Shown here: positions 38,325-48,155 of the stretch, one piece after another
How the letters are laid out: each line of letters begins with the position of its first letter
Position numbering within the stretch: position 1 is the stretch's first letter
From: Maribacter cobaltidurans
GTDB lineage: Bacteria; Bacteroidota; Bacteroidia; Flavobacteriales; Flavobacteriaceae
Assembly (NCBI RefSeq): GCF_002269385.1
Contig: NZ_CP022957.1
Span: forward strand, 2,836,001 to 2,900,000
Length of the DNA: 64,000 bases
Direction of reading: 5' to 3'
Translations under genes and position numbers: made by a program
The notes under the pieces: model-generated
Database searches by the model: none
Seen by the model: the letters and a program-made list of their open reading frames with translations, nothing else
Told to the model about the DNA's origin: nothing

Positions 38325-38504
38325 TTATTGTACAGCTTCGTTCGTGATATCTGCAGTAAAAGGTTCAACAACGATATCCGCTTTGGCCATTTCTTCATTA
38401 CTAGGAAGCGTATGATTGGATTGCTCGCTAATCTGAAAATGGTAGAAGACGGCGGCTATGATAAAACAACTTAGGTAAATTAGGCTTTTGAGTTTATTGT
38501 TCAT
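38325..38504 (-). CDS. Small single-pass membrane protein (59 aa)
   Basis: This short frame starts at ATG 38504 and reads MNNKLKSLIYLSCFIIAAVF, then an acidic tail ending ADITNEAVQ. It has one N-terminal hydrophobic helix (about residues 8-22) preceded by lysines. A strong terminator follows 22 bases after its stop, which supports a real transcript. No family is recognised. Confidence 0.6.
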   Translation of the reverse strand: MNNKLKSLIYLSCFIIAAVFYHFQISEQSNHTLPSNEEMAKADIVVEPFTADITNEAVQ

Positions 38505-38675
38505 GATTTGGGGGTTTTTAATTATATAACTAAACTATAAAATAGAAACGTAGGAAAATACATATTGTTGTGTAAAGGCCTTTTTTTGATGTTAAATAGT
38601 GTTTGTTTGTTGTGAAATCCTAAATTTGGACGGATTAAGTTTGCATTTCATCGATATAAGCAAAAAAAACAAGTT

Positions 38676-41165
38676 TTATTCCGGGTTTAAAATGTGGTCA
38701 ATTCGCTCTTCTATATCCTGCAAATGATACCTGCTCATTCTATCTGAAACACCGCCAATGGCATTTCTTATATTTCGTTTCAAAATATTCAATTCTGCCC
38801 GGGCTACTGAACGTATATCCGATTGGCTGGTGTTTACCGCAGTAGACTTTCTATACCCGCCAAAATCCGGCAACTTTTTCTGGTTTTCTGCGGTCATTAA
38901 ATAGGCCAAACGGTCTATGTAGGCTTTTTGCAAGTTCCTTCTATAGGTATCTATCTTTTTACCTGTTGAAAGTTCGGACCAGATTCCTTCTCTTAAATCG
39001 TCCATCATTTCCACCAAGGTATAGGCATCGTTGCCGTTCGCGGCTTCATTTTCTACCAAGCGGGCCATTTTGCCTAAGCTCAAAATATTGTTTAAGGTGC
39101 GTTCTTGAATGGCACGGATACGTTCCACAAATCCCGAGTATTGAATTTTGCCAAAAATGTCCTGATCCAATAACCACTCCGGAGTCTGAAAAAGTTGCTC
39201 CTGCAAAAATTTCATACAATTTTCTTGATGCTCGGCATCTACATGGGTATAAACCGCCCCTTCTTGGTCATAGGTCTTATGGTGTTCGTAGACCCCACCA
39301 ATGTTGTTGGACACGTGTCCCATATATCGATTGTACTGGGCAATTACCTGTCCGTACAATGTTTCCAAATCGTCATAATTTTTACCATCTTCTTGGGTCC
39401 ATTCCATGAGTTTGGGAACAATACGTTTAAGGTTGGCAATACCGTATGCACTGGCCTTTATGGCGTTATCCCCTAAATCCTCGGTTTGGGAACTAGGGTC
39501 AACGATGTCACCTACTTGTTGGTGACCAAAGCGATACATGGGGTCACCTGCATGTTCTAAAATCCATTCGTCCAAAATGGGTTTCTCTTCCTTGGCTTCG
39601 GTATCCAAAATAGGTTTGTACCCCCATTTAATGGCATACTTGTCATAAATTCCAATATTCGGCATAAGGGCAACACCATCATCACCGGGCTGGGCTACAT
39701 AGTTGAAACGAGCATAATCCATGATTGAGGGTGCCGTACCGTACTTTTTAGTAAAACTGGCCGAACGCAAGGAATCTACCGGATAGGCAACACTACTTCC
39801 CATATTGTGCGGCAAGCCCAAAGTATGCCCTACCTCGTGCGAGGATACAAAACGAATTAACCTTCCCATGACATCTTCATCAAACTTCACATCTTGGGCA
39901 GACGGATTAATAGCGGCCGTTTGGACAAAGTACCAATTTCTCAAAAGGCTCATAACGTTGTGATACCAATTGATATCGGATTCCAATATTTCACCGCTTC
40001 TCGGGTCGCTCACATGCGGACCATTGGCGTTGGGAATAGGGGAGGCCAGATATCTTACTACCGAATACCGTACGTCCTCGGGGGACCAATCCGGGTCTTC
40101 CTCCGGCGTAGGTGGGTCCTTGGCTATAATGGCATTTTTGAAGCCAGCTTCCTCAAAAGCTACCTGCCAATCTTCAATACCTTTTTTTATAAAGGGAACC
40201 CATTGCTTTGGAGTTGCCCGGTCTACATAATAGACAATTTGTTTTTTAGGTTCTACCAATTCGCCGTTTTTGAACTTTTCCAAATCTTCGTCCTTGACTT
40301 CCAATCTCCAGCGGTCCAAAAAAGTTACGGTTTTACTCTCTTGAGCATCCAGACCATAATCTACTTGGCCTCTTGCAAACCAGCCCACGCGCCGATCAAA
40401 ATACCTACGCTTCATAGGTTCCTTCGGTAGCAAGACCATGGAATTGTTTATTTCAATGGAGATAGAACCAAGGCTGCCATTGCTAGGAGGATTGCCGGCT
40501 AAATAGGTTTTTACATGTCTTGCCTCCACATTTAAGGGGTAACTTCTAATGTTTTCTATAAAGCTTCGACTATCGTCCAATCGCGAAACCTTATACCTTT
40601 TCCTGTAGGATTCCGGCATACCAAAAGCTTTAGTGTCCTTGGTAAAGATGTCATCAACTTCGATAACCGTTGCAGGATTAAGGGAGTCCTTTTTAAAAGC
40701 TTGGATATCAAAAGCATAAAGAACGGGTTCAAAATTTGAATTCACGACAGCTTCATGCACTGGCAGGGAATCGGCAGCAACCACATCATGGGATACGACC
40801 CGTAACAACACCTTTTTGTCTTTCTTTTCCCATCGCAGTACTTGAGTATTTATTTTTCCTCCGCCAAAGCCAATGTTCGAAGCGGTTTTGGAAATTCGGC
40901 TTACCATTAGCATTTCCCTATTAAAAAGGGAATCAGGAATTTCATAGTAATGCTTATCGTCTACAACATGAACATCAAAGAGTCCGGTATCCGTTTTTGC
41001 CTCCTTGGTAATTACCTTGTCGTAAGGCTTTATTTTATCCTTACTTGTTTTTTCTGATGGACTTTCTGTCTTCTTTTTTTTCTTCTTGAAAATTTGAGCT
41101 TCAGTGGTTTGAAAGCTCAACATACAAACCGCCGCAAGTAGCGGAAACAGTAATTTTTTTGTCAT
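38676..41165 (-). CDS. Zinc-dependent metalloprotease (DUF5117/DUF5118 family)
   Basis: The 829-residue exported protein has a signal peptide (about residues 1-23). A lysine-rich segment follows, then a DUF5118-like beginning, a DUF5117 domain, and the canonical metzincin zinc site SSHEVGHTLGLPHNMGSS with H443, E444, H447 and H453. The PSIMDYARFNYVAQPGDDGV stretch follows it. The C-terminal part is helical. It should be periplasmic or secreted; the substrate is unknown. It is a full paralogue of the island copy at 30022. The two share the motif SIMDYAxxNYVAQP but differ in overall length and at many positions. Confidence 0.9.
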   Translation of the reverse strand: MTKKLLFPLLAAVCMLSFQTTEAQIFKKKKKKTESPSEKTSKDKIKPYDKVITKEAKTDTGLFDVHVVDDKHYYEIPDSLFNREMLMVSRISKTASNIGFGGGKINTQVLRWEKKDKKVLLRVVSHDVVAADSLPVHEAVVNSNFEPVLYAFDIQAFKKDSLNPATVIEVDDIFTKDTKAFGMPESYRKRYKVSRLDDSRSFIENIRSYPLNVEARHVKTYLAGNPPSNGSLGSISIEINNSMVLLPKEPMKRRYFDRRVGWFARGQVDYGLDAQESKTVTFLDRWRLEVKDEDLEKFKNGELVEPKKQIVYYVDRATPKQWVPFIKKGIEDWQVAFEEAGFKNAIIAKDPPTPEEDPDWSPEDVRYSVVRYLASPIPNANGPHVSDPRSGEILESDINWYHNVMSLLRNWYFVQTAAINPSAQDVKFDEDVMGRLIRFVSSHEVGHTLGLPHNMGSSVAYPVDSLRSASFTKKYGTAPSIMDYARFNYVAQPGDDGVALMPNIGIYDKYAIKWGYKPILDTEAKEEKPILDEWILEHAGDPMYRFGHQQVGDIVDPSSQTEDLGDNAIKASAYGIANLKRIVPKLMEWTQEDGKNYDDLETLYGQVIAQYNRYMGHVSNNIGGVYEHHKTYDQEGAVYTHVDAEHQENCMKFLQEQLFQTPEWLLDQDIFGKIQYSGFVERIRAIQERTLNNILSLGKMARLVENEAANGNDAYTLVEMMDDLREGIWSELSTGKKIDTYRRNLQKAYIDRLAYLMTAENQKKLPDFGGYRKSTAVNTSQSDIRSVARAELNILKRNIRNAIGGVSDRMSRYHLQDIEERIDHILNPE

Positions 41166-41317
41166 TTATATCTTGGAATTTGGTCAATTTTTCAAAGAAC
41201 CGAAAAATTAATTTAAAGGCTTGTTAATGAAATCATAAGCCTAAAATGTAACATTTTAATTTTTAAGACGTCTATAGAGTAGGGAATATCATTTTATAAT
41301 TTCTGAATTAGTTAAGT

Positions 41318-41347
41318 ATAAAGCCTTTGCATAAGCAGGGGCTTTAT
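41318..41347 (-). terminator. Probable terminator of the SLC13 transporter gene
   Basis: On the minus strand AAAGCC and GGCTTT form an imperfect stem containing an inner CTGC/GCA pairing, followed by a short T-rich stretch. Confidence 0.45.
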
Positions 41348-41354
41348 CTTTTGG

Positions 41355-42785
41355 CTAAAACAAAAAAGGAAGAATAAACTGAAACAAACCTATCAACAGA
41401 AGAACTGCAATTACATTTAATAAAAATCCGGCTTTGGCCATCTCATGCACTTTTATATAACCACTGGCAAATACAATGGCATTAGGCGGAGTGGCCATAG
41501 GGAGCATAAAGGCACAACTACTGGCCATGGTAATAGGGATAAGCAAATAAACTATTGGCAGCCCAAGACCAATGGCAATCCCTGCGACCACGGGAGCTAA
41601 AACAGCGACCAAGGCAACATTGCTCATCAACTCGGTCATAAAAAGCATTAGGAAAATCAAAAGCGCTGCTGTAAACAGTACACTAATATCACTTTCCGCA
41701 ATAACTCCGGCCACCAAATCTACAATACCCGTAACCGACATTCCTTGTGCAAGTGCCAAACCACCTCCAAATAATACCAGGATACCCCAAGCCAATTTTT
41801 GAGTGTCTTTCCATTCAAGTATAAAGTCGCCCTTTTTTAGGTTAAAGGGAACGGCAAATAAGGCAATCGCGGCAAACATACTGATCATAGCATCGGACAA
41901 TCCCAAAAATGGAAAAATAGAGTTTAGCACCGTTCTAAAAACCCATAGAAAAACGGTAATTCCAAAAATTGTCAAGACCATTTTTTCCTTCCCCGAAGTT
42001 GGACCTAACTTTTTGAGTTCGCCGTCTATAATGGTTCTTGACGCATTAAACTTTAAGGCCCCATTGGGAAATAAAAATTTGACCAGCACCAAATAACAAC
42101 AGGCCAGCATTATAATGGAAAAAGGCAATCCTACGACCATCCATTTTAAGAAGGAAATCTCAATGTTATATTCATTTTCCAACAAACCGATCAAAACGGA
42201 ATTGGGCGGAGTGCCAATTACAGTGGCAATGCCCCCGGCATTTGCAGAAAAAGCAATGCCCAACATTACGCTCAGCGCAAAATTACGGTCGCTTTTTGTA
42301 AATCCGTCCGCATCATGGATCAAAAGCTGAATTACGGACATGGCAATGGGCAGCATCACCACGGTACTGGCCGTATTACTGATCCACATGCTCAAAGAGG
42401 CCGTAGCAATCATAAAGCCAAGGATGACCTTATTGGGCGTTGTGCCAGTAATTTTTATAATGGTTAGGGCTATACGTTTATGTAGATTGACCTTTTCTAG
42501 GGCTAAGGCCATGACGAACCCACCGAAGAATAGAAAAACTATGGGACTCCCGTAGTTTGCGCCAACATCCTCCATGGGGATAATCTTGAGAATTGGAAAA
42601 AGTAATAGGGGTAATAAAGCGGTGACCGATATGGAAACCGCCTCCGTAATCCACCAAACAATCATCCAAAGTGCAACGGCGATGACTGCATCCGCTTGTT
42701 CGGATATCAAAGTACTTGGTAGGCTTATCAGTACAAGAAAAAGAAGGGGACCTAAAAAAAGTCCCCATTTTTTGCTTAGTCCCAT
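41355..42785 (-). CDS. SLC13/DASS-family sodium-coupled anion symporter
   Basis: The 476-residue inner-membrane protein has about 11-12 hydrophobic helices. The two re-entrant signature motifs of the divalent anion:Na+ symporter family are present: SNTASTVVMLPIAMSVIQ in the first half and TELMSNVALVAVLAP in the second. The family end motif MATPPNAIVFASGYIKV is also seen. It should import dicarboxylates such as succinate or malate, or possibly sulfate, with sodium. The substrate cannot be decided by eye. Single gene between the metalloprotease and lysS genes, all on the minus strand. Confidence 0.92.
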   Translation of the reverse strand: MGLSKKWGLFLGPLLFLVLISLPSTLISEQADAVIAVALWMIVWWITEAVSISVTALLPLLLFPILKIIPMEDVGANYGSPIVFLFFGGFVMALALEKVNLHKRIALTIIKITGTTPNKVILGFMIATASLSMWISNTASTVVMLPIAMSVIQLLIHDADGFTKSDRNFALSVMLGIAFSANAGGIATVIGTPPNSVLIGLLENEYNIEISFLKWMVVGLPFSIIMLACCYLVLVKFLFPNGALKFNASRTIIDGELKKLGPTSGKEKMVLTIFGITVFLWVFRTVLNSIFPFLGLSDAMISMFAAIALFAVPFNLKKGDFILEWKDTQKLAWGILVLFGGGLALAQGMSVTGIVDLVAGVIAESDISVLFTAALLIFLMLFMTELMSNVALVAVLAPVVAGIAIGLGLPIVYLLIPITMASSCAFMLPMATPPNAIVFASGYIKVHEMAKAGFLLNVIAVLLLIGLFQFILPFLF

Positions 42786-42877
42786 GGGTTGGTATCAATG
42801 TGGCTCTAAGCTACTATTTTTTGAACGAACATTTAATTTTTTTTGAATGCTCGAAAAAAATCAGATATGATCTAAGA

Positions 42878-42906
42878 CGCTTTTTCCTACTAAATAGGAA
42901 AAGGCG
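42878..42906 (-). terminator. Probable terminator hairpin after lysS
   Basis: CGCCTTTTCCTA and TAGGAAAAAGCG form a long stem directly after the stop codon. A strong T run is lacking close by. Confidence 0.5.
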
Positions 42907-44598
42907 CTACTCTGCCAGAGCGACCAAAAGTTCATCATTTTCCTTTTGGACTTTGGCCAACTTTTGACTTGTTAAACCCTTTATTCCTTTGTCCCAAGCC
43001 TTGTTGCTTAATCCGGTTTGGGATTTTAGGGCATCCAGCAACATACTTTTTTCCTTTTTAAGGATATCGAATATAACCTTTTCGTTTTCGGTGAGCTGAA
43101 CGGGTTTCTTCTCCGGTCTCATCTGAGGGAAGAAAAGTACTTCTTGGATAGATGAATTATTGGTCATTAACATGACCAATCGGTCAATACCTATACCTAT
43201 ACCGGAGGTAGGGGGCATACCATATTCAAGGGCACGTAGAAAGTCTTGATCAATGAACATAGCTTCGTCATCACCCTTTTCAGAAAGTTTCAATTGTTCT
43301 TCAAAACGTTCACGCTGATCTATTGGGTCGTTAAGCTCAGAATAGGCATTGGCCAGTTCCTTTCCGTTTACCATAAGCTCAAAACGTTCTGTAAGTTTTG
43401 GATTGTTCCTATGTTCTTTTGTCAATGGGCTCATTTCCTTTGGGTAATCAGTGATAAAGGTTGGCTGTATATAATGATGCTCACATTTTTCCCCGAAAAT
43501 TTCATCGATCAATTTACCAACGCCCATGGTGTCGTCCACTTCAAGGCCCAGTTTTTTGGCAGTGTCGCGAAGCTCTTCCTCATCCATGCCCGAAACATCG
43601 ATTCCCGTATGGATTTTAATGGCCTCCAAAATAGGAACGCGGGCATAGGGTGCCTTAAATTCTATTTCATTGTTTCCTACTTTGAGTTTGGTAGTTCCGT
43701 TGGCATCCATGGCCACTTTTTCCAATAGTTGCTCTGTAGTGTCCATCATCCAATTATAGTCCTTATAGGCCACGTAAAGCTCCATTACAGTAAACTCCGG
43801 ATTATGGGTACGGTCCATACCCTCATTCCTAAAATCCTTGGAGAATTCATACACACCATCAAAACCACCAACGATCAAGCGTTTTAGGTAAAGTTCGTTC
43901 GCGATGCGCAAGTACAAAGGAATATTCAAGGCGTTGTGATGGGTTAAAAATGGTCTTGCAGCTGCACCTCCGGGTATAGGCTGTAAAATAGGGGTTTCAA
44001 CCTCTAGGTAACCTCGGCTGTTATAGAATTCACGAATACTGTTGGTGATTTTTGTTCTTTTTATAAACGTTTCCTTCACTTTTGGGTTTACCACTAAATC
44101 CACATAACGCTGGCGATAGCGCAATTCGGGGTCATTGAATTCATCATACACCTTGCCTTCGGCATCTTGTTTTGGGAGGGGTAATGGTCGTAATGCCTTG
44201 CTGAGCATTTTAAAATTCTTGACCATAACCGTCTTTTCACCTACTTGTGTGGTGAACAATTCGCCTTCCACACCAATGATATCACCAATATCCAGTAATT
44301 TTTTGTAAATCTCGTTGTATTGGGTCTTATTCTCTCCGGGGCAAATTTCGTCTCGATTGAAATAGACCTGTATGCGCCCTTCACTATCCTGAATTTCGGC
44401 AAAGGATGCTTTTCCCTGTATTCTACGGGACATCAATCTACCGGCCAAGGTGACCTTTTTACCTTCCTCATATCCCTTTTTAATGCCTTTGGATGTGGTA
44501 TCTACGGGATACAGTTCAGCAGGATATGGGTTGATGCCCAACTCCCTTAATTTCGTCAACTTCTCTCTTCGTATTATCTCTTGTTCCGATAACTGCAT
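42907..44598 (-). CDS. lysS: Lysine--tRNA ligase (class II) with C-terminal extension
   Basis: The 563-residue protein has an N-terminal OB-fold anticodon-binding domain ([20 protein letters not shown]). The class II catalytic core shows motif 2 ([20 protein letters not shown]) and motif 3 ([20 protein letters not shown]). It charges tRNA-Lys with lysine in the cytoplasm. It is about 60 residues longer than E. coli LysS: after the core end ([10 protein letters not shown]) a helical tail follows ([20 protein letters not shown]). Such tails are seen in flavobacterial homologues. A TATATTTG promoter box lies 20 bases before the start. Confidence 0.97.
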   Translation of the reverse strand: MQLSEQEIIRREKLTKLRELGINPYPAELYPVDTTSKGIKKGYEEGKKVTLAGRLMSRRIQGKASFAEIQDSEGRIQVYFNRDEICPGENKTQYNEIYKKLLDIGDIIGVEGELFTTQVGEKTVMVKNFKMLSKALRPLPLPKQDAEGKVYDEFNDPELRYRQRYVDLVVNPKVKETFIKRTKITNSIREFYNSRGYLEVETPILQPIPGGAAARPFLTHHNALNIPLYLRIANELYLKRLIVGGFDGVYEFSKDFRNEGMDRTHNPEFTVMELYVAYKDYNWMMDTTEQLLEKVAMDANGTTKLKVGNNEIEFKAPYARVPILEAIKIHTGIDVSGMDEEELRDTAKKLGLEVDDTMGVGKLIDEIFGEKCEHHYIQPTFITDYPKEMSPLTKEHRNNPKLTERFELMVNGKELANAYSELNDPIDQRERFEEQLKLSEKGDDEAMFIDQDFLRALEYGMPPTSGIGIGIDRLVMLMTNNSSIQEVLFFPQMRPEKKPVQLTENEKVIFDILKKEKSMLLDALKSQTGLSNKAWDKGIKGLTSQKLAKVQKENDELLVALAE

Positions 44599-44617
44599 GA
44601 TGTCTGATTTAAAGCCG

Positions 44618-44625
44618 CAAATATA
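44618..44625 (-). promoter_or_regulatory. Predicted -7 box of lysS
   Basis: TATATTTG on the minus strand, 20 bases before the lysS start, would give a very short leader. No matching TTG is seen at -33. Confidence 0.45.
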
Positions 44626-44637
44626 GGCAAGAATGCC

Positions 44638-45351
44638 TTAATCTTTAAATCGTTCAAGTACAAAAGGAAGGATACGTTCCACAAATTTTCCATACGCCTG
44701 TCCAGAAGGATGAAGGCCATCCGGTGCAACCAATTCCGGCTGGTCCAAACCTTCTCGGGTTATATCGGTTATGTCAACAAAGCTTATATTGAAATCGCTA
44801 GCAATGGATTGGGCAAATTCATTGTACTTATCAATTTCTGTTGATATTTTATCCACATCGCTTGTTTGGCCAAAGGGAGTGTGGGCATAATTTGGAATGG
44901 AGATGACCCACACCTTTGCAGTATCACCATCCACAAAACCTAGGGCGGTCCGCAATAGTTCTGGAAATTCCTTTTCATATTGCCCAAAAGGTTTGTTCTG
45001 ATATTGATTATTGACACCAATTAATAGGGTGACCAAATCTTGAGGTTTGTCTATTCTTGTATTCGCAATGCCATTTTGAAGGTCATCGGTTCTCCATCCG
45101 GTTCTAGCTATAATTTTTGTTTCAATATTGATATTTAATTCGCTTTTCAACCTGTTAGAAAGTTGAATGGGAAAACTTTGTTCTGCCGGAACACTTTCTC
45201 CAACGGTATAACTATCACCCAAGGCCAAATAATTGAAACCGTTTTTCTCTTGTAAATTTTTTTCTTCAGAGGTATCTGGTAGCAGTTCATTCTCATTTGC
45301 AGTACAATTAAAAAGTAATAGAATGAGTATGATGATCTTAAAAGTGTTCAT
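44638..45351 (-). CDS. SGNH/GDSL-family hydrolase lipoprotein
   Basis: The ATG at 45351 gives a 237-residue lipoprotein (MNTFKIIILILLLFNC, lipobox LFNC); an ATG seven codons upstream is possible. Block I is LALGDSYTVGES with the catalytic serine, block III is LIGVNNQ with the oxyanion-hole Asn, and block V is DGLHPSGQAYGKF with the Asp-His pair. It is an esterase or lipase-like acyl hydrolase acting on the outside of the membrane; the substrate is unknown. It lies upstream of the lysS promoter on the same strand. Confidence 0.88.
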   Translation of the reverse strand: MNTFKIIILILLLFNCTANENELLPDTSEEKNLQEKNGFNYLALGDSYTVGESVPAEQSFPIQLSNRLKSELNINIETKIIARTGWRTDDLQNGIANTRIDKPQDLVTLLIGVNNQYQNKPFGQYEKEFPELLRTALGFVDGDTAKVWVISIPNYAHTPFGQTSDVDKISTEIDKYNEFAQSIASDFNISFVDITDITREGLDQPELVAPDGLHPSGQAYGKFVERILPFVLERFKD

Positions 45352-45411
45352 ATCCGTAATTTGTATTTTCATACCCTAGATACGAAATATTTCGATTACG
45401 GTTTGTCATAT

Positions 45412-45972
45412 TCAGTCGAAATGTAGTGAGGTCGCCTTGTTGGGAACATAGGAATTACCTTGGATAATGGCCAAAATATCCTCTTCTAAAGTTTTATTTG
45501 GAGTCTCTATGATACGGTTTACCTCTCTTCCATTTTTGTAAAATATTATTGTAGGTACCCTCAAGATTTGTAACCCCCATTCCTCTCCGGTCGGACTTTT
45601 TTTATAATGGTCCTTTCTAACATCAACCGCAACCATCTGCAGTTTTTCCATGGGAAATTTAGCATGTTCCAGAATTTTAAGAAACCTGGGAACTTCCCTC
45701 CTACTATCTCCACACCAAGTTCCCATAAAAAGTTTGATGTGATAGGTTGATAGTTTTTTGGAAAATTTGGATATCGTATTTGTGTCTAAAGTATAATCAT
45801 CATAATTTTTCTGAAACCAAGGATGGTTTGTGGATTGGGTCAACCCGGCTTTATTAAATTTACCTACAAGTATTTTTTGATTGTTGTTGAGAACTATTTC
45901 CTTGTTAAGGGATTGGGCAACGAGTAAGCTTGAAGAGCATAAAAGCATGATAAAGGTCACTAAGGTTTTCAT
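45412..45972 (-). CDS. Thioredoxin-fold protein with CGDS active site
   Basis: The 186-residue protein has a signal peptide (about residues 1-20, ending VAQ). A thioredoxin-like fold follows, with FMGTWCGDSRREVPRFLKIL at residues 82-101 and the cis-proline loop RVPTIIFYKNG. The active site is C87-G-D-S90: the resolving cysteine of CxxC is a serine. It therefore probably works as a monothiol isomerase or reductase or a non-redox binder in the periplasm. The pattern GTWCGDSRRE recurs in flavobacterial paralogues. Single gene. Confidence 0.83.
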   Translation of the reverse strand: MKTLVTFIMLLCSSSLLVAQSLNKEIVLNNNQKILVGKFNKAGLTQSTNHPWFQKNYDDYTLDTNTISKFSKKLSTYHIKLFMGTWCGDSRREVPRFLKILEHAKFPMEKLQMVAVDVRKDHYKKSPTGEEWGLQILRVPTIIFYKNGREVNRIIETPNKTLEEDILAIIQGNSYVPNKATSLHFD

Positions 45973-46085
45973 GATGTATATTTTTAAAAATGAAAACCAA
46001 AACTGAAGAAAACGTGATTGTAAATAGGAGATTTGAGGTTGGAAAAAGGGACTAGACCCTGGGTGGAAAAATTAAATCTATAGGA

Positions 46086-47201
46086 TTAAAGCCCTTTTAG
46101 TTGATCTCGGGAATGGACATTCAACTTTTTATAAATGTTATTGATATGGCTTTTTACGGTACTTACTGAAATAAATAGTGTGGATGCAATCTCCTTGTTG
46201 GACAAACCTTGGTTGATAAGGCTTACAATTTTCTCTTCCTGTTGCGATAGCGCCTCGAACAAACTTCTTTCTTTATTATTGACCAGTAGGCGTTTTGATT
46301 GCCATAGATACATATTGAAAATAAGGGAAATTAAGAGCAGGGCGCCCAAAAGGATAATCCATGAAAAGCGGTTTTTATTTTGAGGGTTTCCTAAAAGGGA
46401 AAAGGCTTCAATTTCTGCCTCAAATTGTTTGGTAAAAGAAGCTGAAGGATATACTTTACTTAATCTCTTTTGTAGTTCTAAATAATAATCATTGTCTTGA
46501 AGGTCCTTTGTAAAGTACTCGTACGATTCGTTCTTTCTATCCGAAAGAAATTGATAGATATACAATTCGGATAATGGCTCATTTAGGGTTTTGCCATAAT
46601 CCTGTAATTTATTGAACCATTTTTTGAAGTTCAACCGCTCGTTGGCATCGCTCCTAAAACTTGCAAAATCAAAGGCCATTTCATTGAAAAGTCCATCAAT
46701 TTTTAAAATATCCGCAGACGCGCTATTGGTAGACGTCAAATCACAAAATATTTCGTTGTTAAAAGTAGTAGGGAAATATATGGTGTCCTTGGCATTGGCA
46801 ATGAATAAAATACTTTTTGTATTGACACAATTGCCAAAGAAATGATTTTCATTTACGGTTTCGGAGCAATCATCGATATGTATTTTATACATCCTGTTTT
46901 CTTCCAGTAGATTGTCGCCTTCAAACTCAAAGTAACCAGTGGAGTCCGTAACCGTTTTTTTTAGAATTTGCTCCAAATAGGTTCTGGATATTTTTCTATA
47001 ATCCTCGATAACGGAAAGATATACCGTTTTTCCTGCAATAGAATCTGAAATATGGCCACTGAAATTGTATTGCCCAAAACCGGCCAAGGAGGAAAAAAGA
47101 AAACATATGGATGTTATAAATTGTTTCAAGATGGTTCTCTTTATCGTTAAAAATAAAGGATTCTGTAACAAATCAGGTAATTTAGCAACTAATAAGTACA
47201 T
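46086..47201 (-). CDS. Membrane-anchored LuxR-type regulator with extracytoplasmic sensor region
   Basis: The protein has about 371 residues from the ATG at 47201. A TTG at 47128 would give MKQFITSICFLFSSLAGFGQ as a clean signal peptide and may be the true start. After the signal comes an extracytoplasmic region of about 230 residues. Its beginning resembles a carboxypeptidase-regulatory-like beta domain (YNFSGHISDSIAGKTVYLSV). One transmembrane helix follows (WIILLGALLLISLIFNMYLW), then a cytoplasmic LuxR helix-turn-helix (EKIVSLINQGLSNKEIASTL, then STVKSHINNIYKKLNVHSRD). It is a one-component transmembrane regulator without a kinase step. Signal and targets are unknown. Confidence 0.85.
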   Translation of the reverse strand: MYLLVAKLPDLLQNPLFLTIKRTILKQFITSICFLFSSLAGFGQYNFSGHISDSIAGKTVYLSVIEDYRKISRTYLEQILKKTVTDSTGYFEFEGDNLLEENRMYKIHIDDCSETVNENHFFGNCVNTKSILFIANAKDTIYFPTTFNNEIFCDLTSTNSASADILKIDGLFNEMAFDFASFRSDANERLNFKKWFNKLQDYGKTLNEPLSELYIYQFLSDRKNESYEYFTKDLQDNDYYLELQKRLSKVYPSASFTKQFEAEIEAFSLLGNPQNKNRFSWIILLGALLLISLIFNMYLWQSKRLLVNNKERSLFEALSQQEEKIVSLINQGLSNKEIASTLFISVSTVKSHINNIYKKLNVHSRDQLKGL

Positions 47202-47222
47202 CAATCAAAATCAAAAATCAAA

Positions 47223-47378
47223 ATGAGTTTAATACGTGTCTTATTGGCTATTTTATTTCCCCCTTTGGCCGTAATAGGAAAAGGGTGTGGATCTTTTCTA
47301 ATTGTATTACTTTTAACTTTTTGTGGATGGGTGCCCGGGGTTATCGCTGCTTTGGTTATCTTGAACAATCCAAACTAA
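47223..47378 (+). CDS. YqaE/Pmp3-family membrane peptide (51 aa)
   Basis: The short frame reads MSLIRVLLAILFPPLAVIGK, then GCGSFLIVLLLTFCGWVPG and an end VILNNPN. This is the UPF0057/Pmp3 family pattern of two hydrophobic helices joined by a short polar turn (FPPLAVxxxxG and CGWVPGxIxA). These small proteolipids sit in the inner membrane and are linked to salt and membrane-potential stress in yeast and plants. Start ATG 47223, stop at 47376-47378. It lies 12 bases upstream of the lipoprotein gene at 47391 and is probably co-transcribed. Confidence 0.92.
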   Translation: MSLIRVLLAILFPPLAVIGKGCGSFLIVLLLTFCGWVPGVIAALVILNNPN

Positions 47379-47390
47379 ACAAAAAACGAA

Positions 47391-48128
47391 ATGGGATTTA
47401 AAAAGGTATTTTTCGCTATATTCCTTACGGTATTTTTCATCGCATGTAATTTTACGGAGGAAATTCACCTCAATAAAGATGGATCCGGTAAAATGAATAT
47501 CGGCTTTGATGGCAGTGAAATGCTGCAGATGATTCCTGCGTCGGACAGTCTATCGACCAAGGAGGTCATAGATTCCACCTTGGTGTTTAAGGATTTTCTT
47601 AGAGAAAAGAAAGACAGTATTGCCCAACTTCCCATAGAGGAACAGGAAAAGCTAAAAAAATTGGAGCCATTCAGCATACATATGGTTGTGGACGAGCCCA
47701 ATGGTGTTATGAATTTTGATATGTTCTCTGACTTTAAGAATGTTTCCGATGTAAACGACGCTTTTAACGCCTTTCAAAATGCCAGTACCATTGGACCCTC
47801 TGCAGGTGACGCGAGCATGCCCAAGAAATCGAGTGACGGAGCTACCCAAGTATCCTATAGCTTTAACGGGAATAAGTTTGTCCGTGAAACGGAAATTAAG
47901 GATATGGAACTGTTCAAAAAAAGTTTGGATAGTTTGCAGAGTGCGGAAATGTTTTTGGGCGGTTCTACCTATACGTTTAAATATCACTTTCCTAAAAGAG
48001 TGAAATCTACCAATGTTGAAAAAGCCACTTTTTCCATGGATGGAAAAACCATGATTTATGAAGTTAATTTTCTGGACATGCTAAAAGACCCAGAGTCCAT
48101 TAAGATTGAAGTAGAGTTAGAAAAATAG
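47391..48128 (+). CDS. Hypothetical lipoprotein
   Basis: The 245-residue protein has a lipoprotein signal (MGFKKVFFAIFLTVFFIAC, lipobox FIAC). The mature part starts NFTEEIHLNKDGSGKMNIGF and ends VNFLDMLKDPESIKIEVELE. The body mixes beta strands with two acidic helices. I recognise it only as a family found in Flavobacteriia without assigned function. It follows the Pmp3-like gene by 12 bases. Confidence 0.7.
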   Translation: MGFKKVFFAIFLTVFFIACNFTEEIHLNKDGSGKMNIGFDGSEMLQMIPASDSLSTKEVIDSTLVFKDFLREKKDSIAQLPIEEQEKLKKLEPFSIHMVVDEPNGVMNFDMFSDFKNVSDVNDAFNAFQNASTIGPSAGDASMPKKSSDGATQVSYSFNGNKFVRETEIKDMELFKKSLDSLQSAEMFLGGSTYTFKYHFPKRVKSTNVEKATFSMDGKTMIYEVNFLDMLKDPESIKIEVELEK

Positions 48129-48143
48129 GATAAGCCCTTTTCG

Positions 48144-48151
48144 TATCTTTG
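48144..48151 (+). promoter_or_regulatory. Predicted -7 box of lipB
   Basis: TATCTTTG lies only five bases before the lipB ATG. Transcription would then start at or next to the start codon, that is, a leaderless or nearly leaderless mRNA. Confidence 0.5.
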
Positions 48152-48155
48152 CACC

